64,000 bases of DNA from Polyangium mundeleinium (lineage in GTDB: Bacteria; Myxococcota_A; Polyangia; Polyangiales; Polyangiaceae), in the NCBI RefSeq assembly GCF_028369105.1, contig NZ_JAQNDO010000001.1, forward strand, positions 4,742,501 to 4,806,500, in the 5' to 3' direction. The notes under the pieces are model-generated. The model saw only the letters and a list, made by a program, of their open reading frames with translations. It was not told where the DNA came from and did not search any database. Below are positions 30,869 through 39,548 of the stretch, in pieces (the stretch's first letter is position 1; every line of letters begins with the position of its first letter). The position numbers and the translations under genes are program-made.

Positions 30869-33265
30869 ATGGCCTCGAACGGCGCGCCCCCCTCTCGACC
30901 ACCCTCTTCCTCGGGAGAGGATAGCGTCCCGATCCTCCCGCTGCGGAATTCCGTATTGTTTCCCATGTCGGTGGTCCCGATCAACGTCGGGCGTCCCCGC
31001 AGTGTCCGGCTCGTCGAGGACCTCCTCGGCCGCGAGCGGGCCCTCGTCGGCGTGATCAGCCAGCGTTCACCCGAGATCGACGAGCCGACCTTCAAGGAGC
31101 TCTACACGGTCGGCACCATCGCGCGGGTCGTGAAGGTGATCCGCCTCGGACCGAGCAACTACTCCGTCGTCCTGAACGGGCTCGGCCGCTTCCGCGTGAA
31201 GAACATCGTCACGCTCGAGCCGTACATGCGCGCGAAGATCGAGCGCATCCCCGAGTCGCTCGTCCGCGACGTCGAGCTCGACGCGCTCGGCACGGGCCTG
31301 CGCGAAGCGACGCGCGAGGTCCTGCAGCTCATGCCGAACCTGCCGCGCGACACGGCGGGCATCCTCGACAACGTGCGCGAGCCCGGCGCGCTCGCCGATC
31401 TCATCGCCTCGAACTTCCCGCAGGCGCAGGCGTCCGTCGCCGACAAGCAGGAGATCCTCGAGGCCTTCGACGTGAAGGCCCGCGTGCGGCTCGTGCTCGC
31501 GATGGTGGGTCGCCAGCTCGAAGTGCTGCGCGTGAAGAAGGAGATCTCCTCCATGGTCCAGGAGGAGATGGGCAAGAGCCAGCGCGAGTACATCCTGCGC
31601 CAGCAGATGAAGAGCATCCGCGAGGAGCTCGGCGAGGCGGGCGAGGACGACGAGATCGAGGAGCTGCGCGAGCGTGTGCGCCGCGCGAAGGTCCCGCCCG
31701 AGGTCGAGAAGGTCGTGAAGAAGCAGCTCGGCCGCATGCGCTCGATGGCGCAGCAGTCGGCCGAGTACAACGTCACGCGGACGTACGTCGAGTGGATCGC
31801 GGACCTGCCGTGGTCGAAGACGACGGTCGATCGCATCAGCGTGCAGGAGGTGCGCCGTTGCCTCGACGAGGACCACATGGGCCTCGAAAAGGTGAAGAAG
31901 CGCATCGTCGAGTACGCCGCGATCCGGCAGCTCCGGGCCGACAAGAAGGGCCCGATCCTGCTCTTCATCGGGCCGCCCGGCGTCGGCAAGACCTCGCTCG
32001 GCCGCTCGATCGCCCGCGCGATGGGCCGCCAGTACGAGCGCATCGCGCTCGGCGGCGTACGCGACGAGGCCGAGGTCCGCGGCCATCGCCGTACGTACGT
32101 CGGCGCCTTGCCGGGTCGCATCCTGCAAGCGCTGAAGAAGGCCGGCACGAAGAACCCGGTGCTCGTCCTCGACGAGGTCGACAAGATGGGCGTCGATCTG
32201 CGCGGCGATCCGGCGGCGGCGCTCCTCGAGGTGCTGGATCCCGAGCAGAACTCGACGTTCCAGGATCACTACCTCGACATGCCGTTCGACCTGTCGCAGG
32301 TGATGTTCCTGGCCACGGCGAACAACCGCGAAACGATCCCGCCTGCGCTCTTCGACCGCATGGAGGTCATCGAGGTCCCGGGCTACACGCGCACGGACAA
32401 ACTCGGCATCGCGCGCGAGTTCCTCGTGCCGAAGCAGCTCTCGGCGCACGGCCTCACGGACGAGCGGCTGGAGTTCACCGAGCCCGGCATCGCCACGCTC
32501 GTCGACCACTACACGCGCGAGGCCGGCGTGCGCGGGCTCGAGCGCGAGATCGCGGCGGTTTGTCGGGCCACGGCGGTCAAGCTCGCCGAAGGCAACGCGG
32601 TGCTGGAGGTCGTCTCGCCCGAGCACGTCGAGAAGGTCCTCGGCCCGCACAAGCATCGCCCCGAGATCGCCGAGCGCAACCTCGAACCGGGCGTGGCGAC
32701 GGGCCTCGCGTGGACGCCCACGGGCGGCGAGATCCTCTTCATCGAGGCCACCAAGATGCCCGGCAAGGGCAACGTCGTGTTGACCGGCAACATGAAGAAC
32801 GTGATGCAGGAGTCGGCCACGACGGCCGTCTCCTTCGTCCGCAGCAAGGCCGGCGAGCTGCACCTCGATCCCGAGTGGCTGAAGAACATCGACCTGCACG
32901 TGCACATCCCGAAGCACGGCACGCCCAAGGACGGGCCGAGCGCGGGCGTGACGATGTTCACCGCGGTCTGCTCGCTCCTGCTCGGCTGCCCGGTGCGCTC
33001 GGACATCGCGATGACGGGCGAGATCTCGCTGCGCGGCCGCATCATGAGCGTGGGCGGCGTGAAGGAGAAGCTGCTCGCCGCGCACCGCGCCGGCATCAAG
33101 CACGTCATCATCCCCGCGAAGAACCGCAAGGATCTCGAAGACGTGCCGCAGGACATCCTCGACGAGGTCAAGGTGACGCTCGTCAACGCGATGGATGAGA
33201 TCCTCCCGCTCGTGCTCGAACCCCCGCGACAAACGTCCGTGAGCACGCCGCCGCCCCTGGCGTGA
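30869..33265 (+). CDS. lon: ATP-dependent protease Lon
   Basis: Lon (798 residues) is a cytoplasmic AAA+ protease that degrades misfolded and regulatory proteins. The N-terminal substrate-binding domain starts with VPILPLRNSVLFP, the ATPase has Walker A GPPGVGKTS and Walker B VLVLDEVDK, and the protease dyad is Ser691 in PKDGPSAG and Lys734 in VKEKLLAAHR, as in E. coli (43 residues apart). The length is typical. The stop overlaps the following membrane peptidase gene as GTGA. Many myxobacteria carry two lon genes with developmental roles; which one this is cannot be told. Confidence 0.96.
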   Translation: MASNGAPPSRPPSSSGEDSVPILPLRNSVLFPMSVVPINVGRPRSVRLVEDLLGRERALVGVISQRSPEIDEPTFKELYTVGTIARVVKVIRLGPSNYSVVLNGLGRFRVKNIVTLEPYMRAKIERIPESLVRDVELDALGTGLREATREVLQLMPNLPRDTAGILDNVREPGALADLIASNFPQAQASVADKQEILEAFDVKARVRLVLAMVGRQLEVLRVKKEISSMVQEEMGKSQREYILRQQMKSIREELGEAGEDDEIEELRERVRRAKVPPEVEKVVKKQLGRMRSMAQQSAEYNVTRTYVEWIADLPWSKTTVDRISVQEVRRCLDEDHMGLEKVKKRIVEYAAIRQLRADKKGPILLFIGPPGVGKTSLGRSIARAMGRQYERIALGGVRDEAEVRGHRRTYVGALPGRILQALKKAGTKNPVLVLDEVDKMGVDLRGDPAAALLEVLDPEQNSTFQDHYLDMPFDLSQVMFLATANNRETIPPALFDRMEVIEVPGYTRTDKLGIAREFLVPKQLSAHGLTDERLEFTEPGIATLVDHYTREAGVRGLEREIAAVCRATAVKLAEGNAVLEVVSPEHVEKVLGPHKHRPEIAERNLEPGVATGLAWTPTGGEILFIEATKMPGKGNVVLTGNMKNVMQESATTAVSFVRSKAGELHLDPEWLKNIDLHVHIPKHGTPKDGPSAGVTMFTAVCSLLLGCPVRSDIAMTGEISLRGRIMSVGGVKEKLLAAHRAGIKHVIIPAKNRKDLEDVPQDILDEVKVTLVNAMDEILPLVLEPPRQTSVSTPPPLA

Positions 33266-35592
33266 GCGTGAACCTCCAACGACTGGCGAGCGCGCGGCCG
33301 TCCTCGATCGGCATCGGGGCGGTCGTGCTGCTCGTGGGCGCGATCGGGTTTCTGCCGCTCTTCGATGGGCCCGGCTACGAGAGCGCGCTCGCCGCGGGAC
33401 TCGTCGTGCCGAGCGCCGCGGCGATCACGACGGCGCTGGAGACGAGCAAGGCACGCCCGGCGCCGTTCGACGCGTTCGCCTCGGGCCTCGCGCGGGGCGC
33501 GCTGTTCGTGGGCGTCGCGTGGCTCGTCACGATCGTCCATGGCCTGCGTGCGGGGTTCTGTGATCCGCTCTCCGGCTCGGTCCTGTTTGCCCTCGGCCCC
33601 GGGGTCGGCGCGCTGCTCGCGGGCGCCTGGGGCGCGACGGCGGGCGAGATCGCGGGGCGCGTGAAGCGGCGGCGGCTCTGCGCGGTGCTGCTTGCGCTCG
33701 CGGCGCCGCTCGCGTCCGTGGGGGTCTCGCTCGTCCGTTTCTACACGAGCCCGATGGTCTTCGCGTACGACCCGTTCGTCGGCTACTTCAGCGGCAGCCT
33801 CTACGACACGGTCATCGACGCCTCGGGGCTCTACGCGTACCGAGCGGGTTCGGCCGCGACGCTCCTCGCGGGCGCCGTGCTCGCGTCGCACCTCGCGCGC
33901 ACGGACGAAGGCAAGCTCGCGCGCCGCTCGATCAACCAGCCGAGTGCGATCGTGCTCGGCGTGTTCGCGGCTGCGGCGAGCCTCGGGATGACGTTCTTTG
34001 GTCATCGCCTCGGGCACTGGCACACGCCCATGAGCATCGCCGAGACGCTTGGCGGCAGGGTCGAGAGCGAGCGTTGCGACGTCGTCTACCCGCGCGGCAT
34101 GCCCCGCGAGGACGCGCTTCGTTTCGCGCGGGACTGCTCTGCGCACGTCGTCGCGCAGGAGGCGTGGCTGGAGACGAAAGGGCCCGCCAAGATCACGGCG
34201 TACTTGTTCGCCGATCCCGCGCAAAAAGGCGCGCTCATGGGCGCGGCCGACACCTACATCGCCAAGCCCTGGCGGAACGAAGTCTACGTCCAGCAGAACG
34301 GCTATCCGCACCCCGTGCTCGGCCACGAGATCGCGCACGTGATGGCCGGATCGTTCGGCCGCGGGCCCTTCCGCATCGCCGGCAGCCTCGGCGGCCTCTT
34401 GCCGAACCCCGGCCTCATCGAGGGCATCGCCGTCGCGACCTCGCCACACGAGGGCGCGCTCTCGGCCCGTGAGTGGGCCAAGGCCATGAAGGACCTCGGC
34501 AAGCTCCCCAAGCTCTCGCGCCTCTTCGCGCTCGGGTTTCTCGGGGAAAACTCCAGCGTCGCCTACACGGCGAGCGGCGCGTTCGTGGGGTTCGTCAAGG
34601 AACGGTACGGCGCGGCGGCGGTGCGCGCGTGGTACGGCGGCGGACCGCTGCCGGAGATCACGGGCGCGAGCTGGGACGAGCTCGAGCGGTCGTTTCACGA
34701 GGACCTCGATCGCGTGGTGCTGCCCGAGGCGGCCGTGGCCCAGGCGCGCGCGCGTTTCGAGCGGCCCGGGATCTTCGGCCGGCGGTGCCCGCACGTGGTC
34801 GACGCCTGCCGCAAGCGCGCCGAGGAGCAGAAGGCCCGCGGCGACGATGAGGGCGTGATCGAGGCGCTCCGCGAAGCCCTCGCGCTCGATCCGGGCGAGA
34901 GCGGCGCGCGCGTCTCCATCGCCCGCGCCCTCGTTCGTCTCGGCAAGCCCGATGCGGGCAAGGCCGAGCTCCAGGCGATCGCCGACGAGGCGCGTTTCTC
35001 CCGTCACGTCCGCGACCGCGCCCTGGAGGAGCTCGGCGACATCGCGCTCGCGGAGGGCGATCACGAGCGCGCGATGGTGCATTATCGCGAGGTCATGTCC
35101 CGTACCGTCGAAGAGGACCCGCTCCGCACCCTCGACGTGAAGCTCGAAGCCACACAGAACCCGCGCGGCAAGGACGCGATCGTCGCCCTGCTCGTGGGTA
35201 CGACGGGCCACGGGCCCGACAAGGTGCGCGCTGCGGAGGAGCTCGGCGCGTGGGCCGCGAGCGCGACGGACGACGGCCTGCCCGACTACCTGCTCGCGCG
35301 CAGCTACGTGGGCAGCGGCGATTTCGCCGAGGCCGCCCGGCGGCTGGATCGCGCGCTCGGACGCCGCCTCGTGATCGGTCGGGTCGCGGCCGAGGCCGAG
35401 CGCCTGCGCCTGGTCACGGCCTGCGCGCTCGACGATCGTCCGACCGCCGAGCGGATGACGCTCGCCTACGTCGCGCGGAAAGACGTGCCACGTGCGCGAC
35501 GCGAAGCCGCGGCGAGCTTGTATGCTCGTTGCACGGGCGCACCCGCGCCGGCCGTCCCCGAGGCCACGAAAGCCGGGGGCGCGCTTCCATGA
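33262..35592 (+). CDS. Membrane-anchored HExxH metallopeptidase-like protein with TPR repeats
   Basis: This 776-residue protein has about six transmembrane helices in its first 230 residues. The metallopeptidase-like domain then shows HEIAH (His355-His359) and LIEGIAV with Glu387, 28 residues later, the gluzincin arrangement of zinc ligands. The C-terminal 250 residues are helical repeats (EALREALALDPGESGARVSI and similar), TPR-like. The active site may face the periplasm. The GTG start overlaps the lon stop and its own stop overlaps the next kinase gene (ATGA). The substrate is not known. Confidence 0.7.
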   Translation: MSVNLQRLASARPSSIGIGAVVLLVGAIGFLPLFDGPGYESALAAGLVVPSAAAITTALETSKARPAPFDAFASGLARGALFVGVAWLVTIVHGLRAGFCDPLSGSVLFALGPGVGALLAGAWGATAGEIAGRVKRRRLCAVLLALAAPLASVGVSLVRFYTSPMVFAYDPFVGYFSGSLYDTVIDASGLYAYRAGSAATLLAGAVLASHLARTDEGKLARRSINQPSAIVLGVFAAAASLGMTFFGHRLGHWHTPMSIAETLGGRVESERCDVVYPRGMPREDALRFARDCSAHVVAQEAWLETKGPAKITAYLFADPAQKGALMGAADTYIAKPWRNEVYVQQNGYPHPVLGHEIAHVMAGSFGRGPFRIAGSLGGLLPNPGLIEGIAVATSPHEGALSAREWAKAMKDLGKLPKLSRLFALGFLGENSSVAYTASGAFVGFVKERYGAAAVRAWYGGGPLPEITGASWDELERSFHEDLDRVVLPEAAVAQARARFERPGIFGRRCPHVVDACRKRAEEQKARGDDEGVIEALREALALDPGESGARVSIARALVRLGKPDAGKAELQAIADEARFSRHVRDRALEELGDIALAEGDHERAMVHYREVMSRTVEEDPLRTLDVKLEATQNPRGKDAIVALLVGTTGHGPDKVRAAEELGAWAASATDDGLPDYLLARSYVGSGDFAEAARRLDRALGRRLVIGRVAAEAERLRLVTACALDDRPTAERMTLAYVARKDVPRARREAAASLYARCTGAPAPAVPEATKAGGALP

Positions 35593-38048
35593 GGGAGGGA
35601 TTGGTGCCCGATTCGGACAAGCTCGTCGTCCTCAACGCCGTGCTCCGCGTGGCGGCTCGTCACCCGAGCCTGCTCGCGTCGGCCGCGTTCGAGGACCTCT
35701 CGCGCACGCTCGCGGCGCACCTCTCGTTCGCCTCCATCGCCGTGCTCCTGCCGGACGACGAGGGACACCAGCGCTTCTACACCGACACCGCCGATCCGAA
35801 CCTGCCCGGCAACGTCCGCTTCGGCGCCCGCATCCCCTTCGATCCGAGCTTCTACCAGCGCGTCTACGTCGAGGTTCGGCCGTACATCTGCGACGACACG
35901 CGCCTCGGCAACGAGATCGAGCGTTCGGTCGGCGAGGCTGGCTACCGGTCCTACGTGGCCGCGCCCGTGCGCTCGCCGGATGGGAAGCGCGCGCTCGCCA
36001 CGTTCACCATGACGTTCGCGGAGCCGGGCGCCGCGAGCCGGGCGCCGGTCGACATGATCGAGGAGATCGGGGACATCTTCGGCGCGAGCATCGAACGTTC
36101 GCTTCGGTCCGCGCGGGAGCGCAGGCTCGCGATGATCCTCGACACCTCGGGGGACGCGATGCTCGCGTGGGACCGGAGCGGCCGCGTCACCGACGCGAAC
36201 CGCGCCGCGCTCGCGCTCACGGGCCACGCGCGCGAGGCGCTCATCGGCCGGAGCATCGGCTCGCTCCTCGATCCCGAGCCCGATCCGGCCGTGGGGTTGC
36301 CGCAGCCAGACGCGCGCCTCGTCCTCGTCGCGCGTACGCCCGAAGGCGAGGCGCGCCGGCTGCCCGTGGCCGTGACGATCACGGCCGTGGAGGACGATCC
36401 GCTCGTCGCATGCCACGCGCTCCTGCGTGATCTCTCGGCGTGGGAGGCGAGCGAAGGCGAGGTGGTCGCGCACCTCGCGCGCATTCGTGAGCTCGAAGAG
36501 CAGCACCGCACGCTGCTCGACAACGCTCCGCTCGTGATCTTCCGGCTCGATCCGAGGACGCTCGAGCTCGTGTACCTGAACCACTGCGCCGAGCGGCTGC
36601 TCGGCGTCCCGCTCGACGAGGCGCTCGCCACGCCGGGGTTTTTGTGCGGCGTGCACGTCGATCAGGAAGGCGCCGCCGCCTACGACGAGGCCGTTCTCCG
36701 GGCCCGCGCGGGCATGCGCTCCTCGCCGTACGAGGCCCGCCTCGCGCGCCGCGGCGCGCACGCCATCACCGCGCGCGGCACGATCTACCCGCTCGTCGGC
36801 AAGGGTGGCGAGGTCGTCGCGATCGAGGGCCTCTTCATGGACGTGAGCGTCGAGCACGCCGCGCGCACGCGCCTCATCCAGGCCGATCGCCTCTCCACGC
36901 TCGGCACGCTCGCCGCCGGCGTCGCGCACGAGATCAACAACCCCGCCGCGTTCATCCTGCTCGGCATCGACATGATGGCCCGCATGCTCGACGGCCCCGG
37001 CGTCGAGCTCGGCGCGACCGTCTCCGAGCAGGTGCACCACATGCTCGGCGAGCTGCGTGACTCGACGCGTCGCATCGTCGACATCGTCCGCGACCTCCGC
37101 ATGTTCGCGCGCGCGCCGGCCGGCACCCGCCGCATCGCGGTCGACGTGAACCGCACCGTGGAGAGCGCGCTCTCGCTCACGCGGGGCCAGATCATCGAGC
37201 GCGCGCGGATCGTCCGCGACCTCGGCGACGTGCCGTCCGTCATCATCGACGAGGGCCGGCTCGGGCAGGTGCTCGTGAACCTGCTCGTCAACGCGGCCCA
37301 GGCGATCCCGCGCAACGCGCCCGGCGAGCCCGCCGTCACGGTCACGACGCGCAGCGAGGATCCACGCACGGTGGAGATCGAGGTGCGCGACACGGGCGTC
37401 GGGATCTCGCCGGAGATCCTCGATCGGATATGGGATCCCTTCTTCACCACGAAGGAGCCCGGCGCGGGCACGGGTCTCGGCCTCTCGATCAGCCGCGAGA
37501 TCATCGAGCGCAGCGGCGGCCGCATCTACGTCGAGAGTCCCGTCGAGACCGAAGAGCCGCCGCGCGGCGCGCGCTTCGTGATCGTCTTGCCCGCCGCAGG
37601 CCGGGGCGACTCGTCGATCCCGCCGATGCCCTCGACGCCGCCGCGCTCGATCAAGAGCGGCGTGCGTGTGCTCGTGGTCGAGGACGAGGCGCCGCTCGCG
37701 CGTGCCCTCGCCGAGGAGATCGGCCGGGTGCACGAGGTCTCCGTGGCGGGCGGGGCGCAGGGCGCGATGGAAGCCCTCTCGGCGCAGCGGTTCGACGTGA
37801 TCCTCTGCGATCTCCGGATGCCGGGGATGAGCGGCGAGGCGTTTTACGAGAAGGTCGCCGCGGTCAAACCCGACGTCGCGAAGCGATTCGTGTTCATGAC
37901 GGGCGTCGGCTTCGGCGCCGACGTGGAGCGGTTCCTCGCGGAATCGGGGCGGCCGGTGCTCGAAAAGCCGTTCTCCGCGGAGGATGTGCTCGCGGTGATC
38001 CAGAAGGTCGTCACGAGGCACGGGCGGGCGCTCTCGCCGGCGCGGTAA
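35589..38048 (+). CDS. Hybrid histidine kinase, GAF-PAS-PAS-HisKA-HATPase-REC
   Basis: This 819-residue cytoplasmic sensor kinase has a GAF-like domain (about residues 20-185), two PAS-like domains (about 190-310 and 315-430), an H box GVAHEINNPAAF with His447, HATPase motifs DTGVGISPE and GTGLGLSIS, and a C-terminal receiver with DE in VVEDE, Asp741 in CDLRMPG and a KPFS Lys. A phosphorelay inside the protein is expected. It is translationally coupled to the membrane peptidase gene. No output-domain gene is adjacent on this strand; an unlinked response regulator is likely. Confidence 0.88.
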   Translation: MREGLVPDSDKLVVLNAVLRVAARHPSLLASAAFEDLSRTLAAHLSFASIAVLLPDDEGHQRFYTDTADPNLPGNVRFGARIPFDPSFYQRVYVEVRPYICDDTRLGNEIERSVGEAGYRSYVAAPVRSPDGKRALATFTMTFAEPGAASRAPVDMIEEIGDIFGASIERSLRSARERRLAMILDTSGDAMLAWDRSGRVTDANRAALALTGHAREALIGRSIGSLLDPEPDPAVGLPQPDARLVLVARTPEGEARRLPVAVTITAVEDDPLVACHALLRDLSAWEASEGEVVAHLARIRELEEQHRTLLDNAPLVIFRLDPRTLELVYLNHCAERLLGVPLDEALATPGFLCGVHVDQEGAAAYDEAVLRARAGMRSSPYEARLARRGAHAITARGTIYPLVGKGGEVVAIEGLFMDVSVEHAARTRLIQADRLSTLGTLAAGVAHEINNPAAFILLGIDMMARMLDGPGVELGATVSEQVHHMLGELRDSTRRIVDIVRDLRMFARAPAGTRRIAVDVNRTVESALSLTRGQIIERARIVRDLGDVPSVIIDEGRLGQVLVNLLVNAAQAIPRNAPGEPAVTVTTRSEDPRTVEIEVRDTGVGISPEILDRIWDPFFTTKEPGAGTGLGLSISREIIERSGGRIYVESPVETEEPPRGARFVIVLPAAGRGDSSIPPMPSTPPRSIKSGVRVLVVEDEAPLARALAEEIGRVHEVSVAGGAQGAMEALSAQRFDVILCDLRMPGMSGEAFYEKVAAVKPDVAKRFVFMTGVGFGADVERFLAESGRPVLEKPFSAEDVLAVIQKVVTRHGRALSPAR

Positions 38049-38094
38049 ACCGAAGCTCGGTTGTCGGACCGTTACATTTCCAGGAAAAACACGC

Positions 38095-39366
38095 CTACCC
38101 CTGGACCGGCGCTCCCTGAAGCTCGTCGAGCAGTGCCGCATCCCCCAGCGCCGCCCCGCGCTCCGCGTCCGCTCTCGCCTCCTCCGCGCGCCCCATCCGC
38201 AAAAGCGCCCGCCCTCGCCAGACGAACGCCGTCGCATATTCGGGATCCAGCGCCATCGAGCGCTCCGCGTCCGCGAGGCACGCCTCGTCGTTCCCCTGAT
38301 CGAAAAACGCCTCGGCCCGATTCGACAGCACCCGTGCTGCTTCCGGCGCGAGCTCCAGCGAGGCCGTGTAATCGGCGATCGCCCCCTCTACATCGCCCCC
38401 GAGGTGCCGCGCGATCCCGCGGGTATCGAACGCGTCCGCGTCCGGCTCCAGGTAAATCGTCCATGACGCGTCCGTGATCGCGCGATCGAGCTCCCCCGCT
38501 TCGAGCCACGCCGTCGCGCTCGCGCGATACGCCGCCGCGATCGCCGCCGCGTCCCGCACGCCCCACGTCCACGACCGCGCCTGCCGCGCGTCCGCGAGCG
38601 CGTCCGCGATCCGCTCCTCTTCGAGCGCCTGCAGCGCCGAATCCGCGTGCACGTTCACCTGCTCGATCCGCGTCTCCTCCGGCGCCGCGAGCACCGTCGA
38701 TTCGAGCCGGTTCATGAATCGCCGGGCCTCGCCTTCCTCGTCGAACTCGTAAAACACCGGTTCGTCCTCGACCGTGAACGTCGGCATGTCGTGCGCGACC
38801 GCGAACGCCAGCGCCGCGAGGCCGAAGCCGTGCGTCTCCGACAAGGCATCCCGGAGCTGCCCGAGCCGCGTCTCCTCATCGAAGAGCCGATCCAAGAGCC
38901 CTTCCGTCTCCTCGGCCTGCAAAAATTCGAGCGAGAGCGATGTCCCCTCGGGCAGGGCCGCCTGGATCGTCGCGAGCAGCGCGCCCCACTCGTCTTTGCG
39001 CAACTCCCACACGAAGGGGAGGGACCAGCGCACGCGCGCGCCTTCCTGCCCGCTGCTTCGCAGGGCGCGGATTCGTTCGTCCGCTTGCCTGACGCGGGCG
39101 AGCAGGTGCCCGAGGACGAGGTCGAGATCCGCGGTGGAGGGCAGGCTGACGAGGTCCTCGCCGTACGGCAAAAAGAGCTCGGGCGCGGATTCGCCGAGTT
39201 CTGCGAGGAACGCGTCTTCGTCGTGGATCGGCTCGCCCTCCGCGTCGACGAGCTCGAAGCGCGGCGCGCAGAACATCCGCCCGACCCCGAGGACGTGCTC
39301 GAGGAGCGGGAACGTCGCGAAGCTCCGGTACTCGAAATCCGCGTCACCGATGAGGAAATGGCCCAT
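38095..39366 (-). CDS. TPR repeat protein
   Basis: This 423-residue cytoplasmic protein has an N-terminal 220-residue part of unknown family (MGHFLIGDADFEYRSF) and a C-terminal set of TPR-like helices: YRASATAWLEAGELDRAITD, IARHLGGDVEGAIADYTASL, AEAFFDQGNDEACLADAERS and FVWRGRALLRMGRAEEARAD. TPRs mediate protein binding. It diverges from the large kinase gene across a 182-base gap and converges on the hybrid kinase gene with 46 bases between. Confidence 0.7.
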   Translation of the reverse strand: MGHFLIGDADFEYRSFATFPLLEHVLGVGRMFCAPRFELVDAEGEPIHDEDAFLAELGESAPELFLPYGEDLVSLPSTADLDLVLGHLLARVRQADERIRALRSSGQEGARVRWSLPFVWELRKDEWGALLATIQAALPEGTSLSLEFLQAEETEGLLDRLFDEETRLGQLRDALSETHGFGLAALAFAVAHDMPTFTVEDEPVFYEFDEEGEARRFMNRLESTVLAAPEETRIEQVNVHADSALQALEEERIADALADARQARSWTWGVRDAAAIAAAYRASATAWLEAGELDRAITDASWTIYLEPDADAFDTRGIARHLGGDVEGAIADYTASLELAPEAARVLSNRAEAFFDQGNDEACLADAERSMALDPEYATAFVWRGRALLRMGRAEEARADAERGAALGDAALLDELQGAPVQG

Positions 39367-39508
39367 TTGACGTGTGCATCATGCGCCGCCGGAAGGTGCA
39401 CGAGCAAGGGGGGGCCGCGCGCTGTCGTAGGGCTTTTGTCTTGGTGTCGGCCCTGACCACGAATCGCCCAGGTCGTTTCAAGGGCCGCGCGGAGGGCCGC
39501 GAAATGAC

Positions 39509-39539
39509 TTGGATGATCGCGCATCCGCCCGGATAGAAT
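39509..39539 (+). promoter_or_regulatory. Possible promoter of the large kinase gene
   Basis: TTGGAT (39509-39514) and TAGAAT (39534-39539) are spaced by 19 bases, slightly long. The ATG is at 39549, which would give a nearly leaderless mRNA. The assignment is weak because of the spacing. Confidence 0.25.
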
Positions 39540-39548
39540 TCCGGGGCG

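Noticed and set aside
31067-33232. Long minus-strand open frame opposite lon
   Set aside because: Same GC-driven effect; lon is certain on the plus strand.
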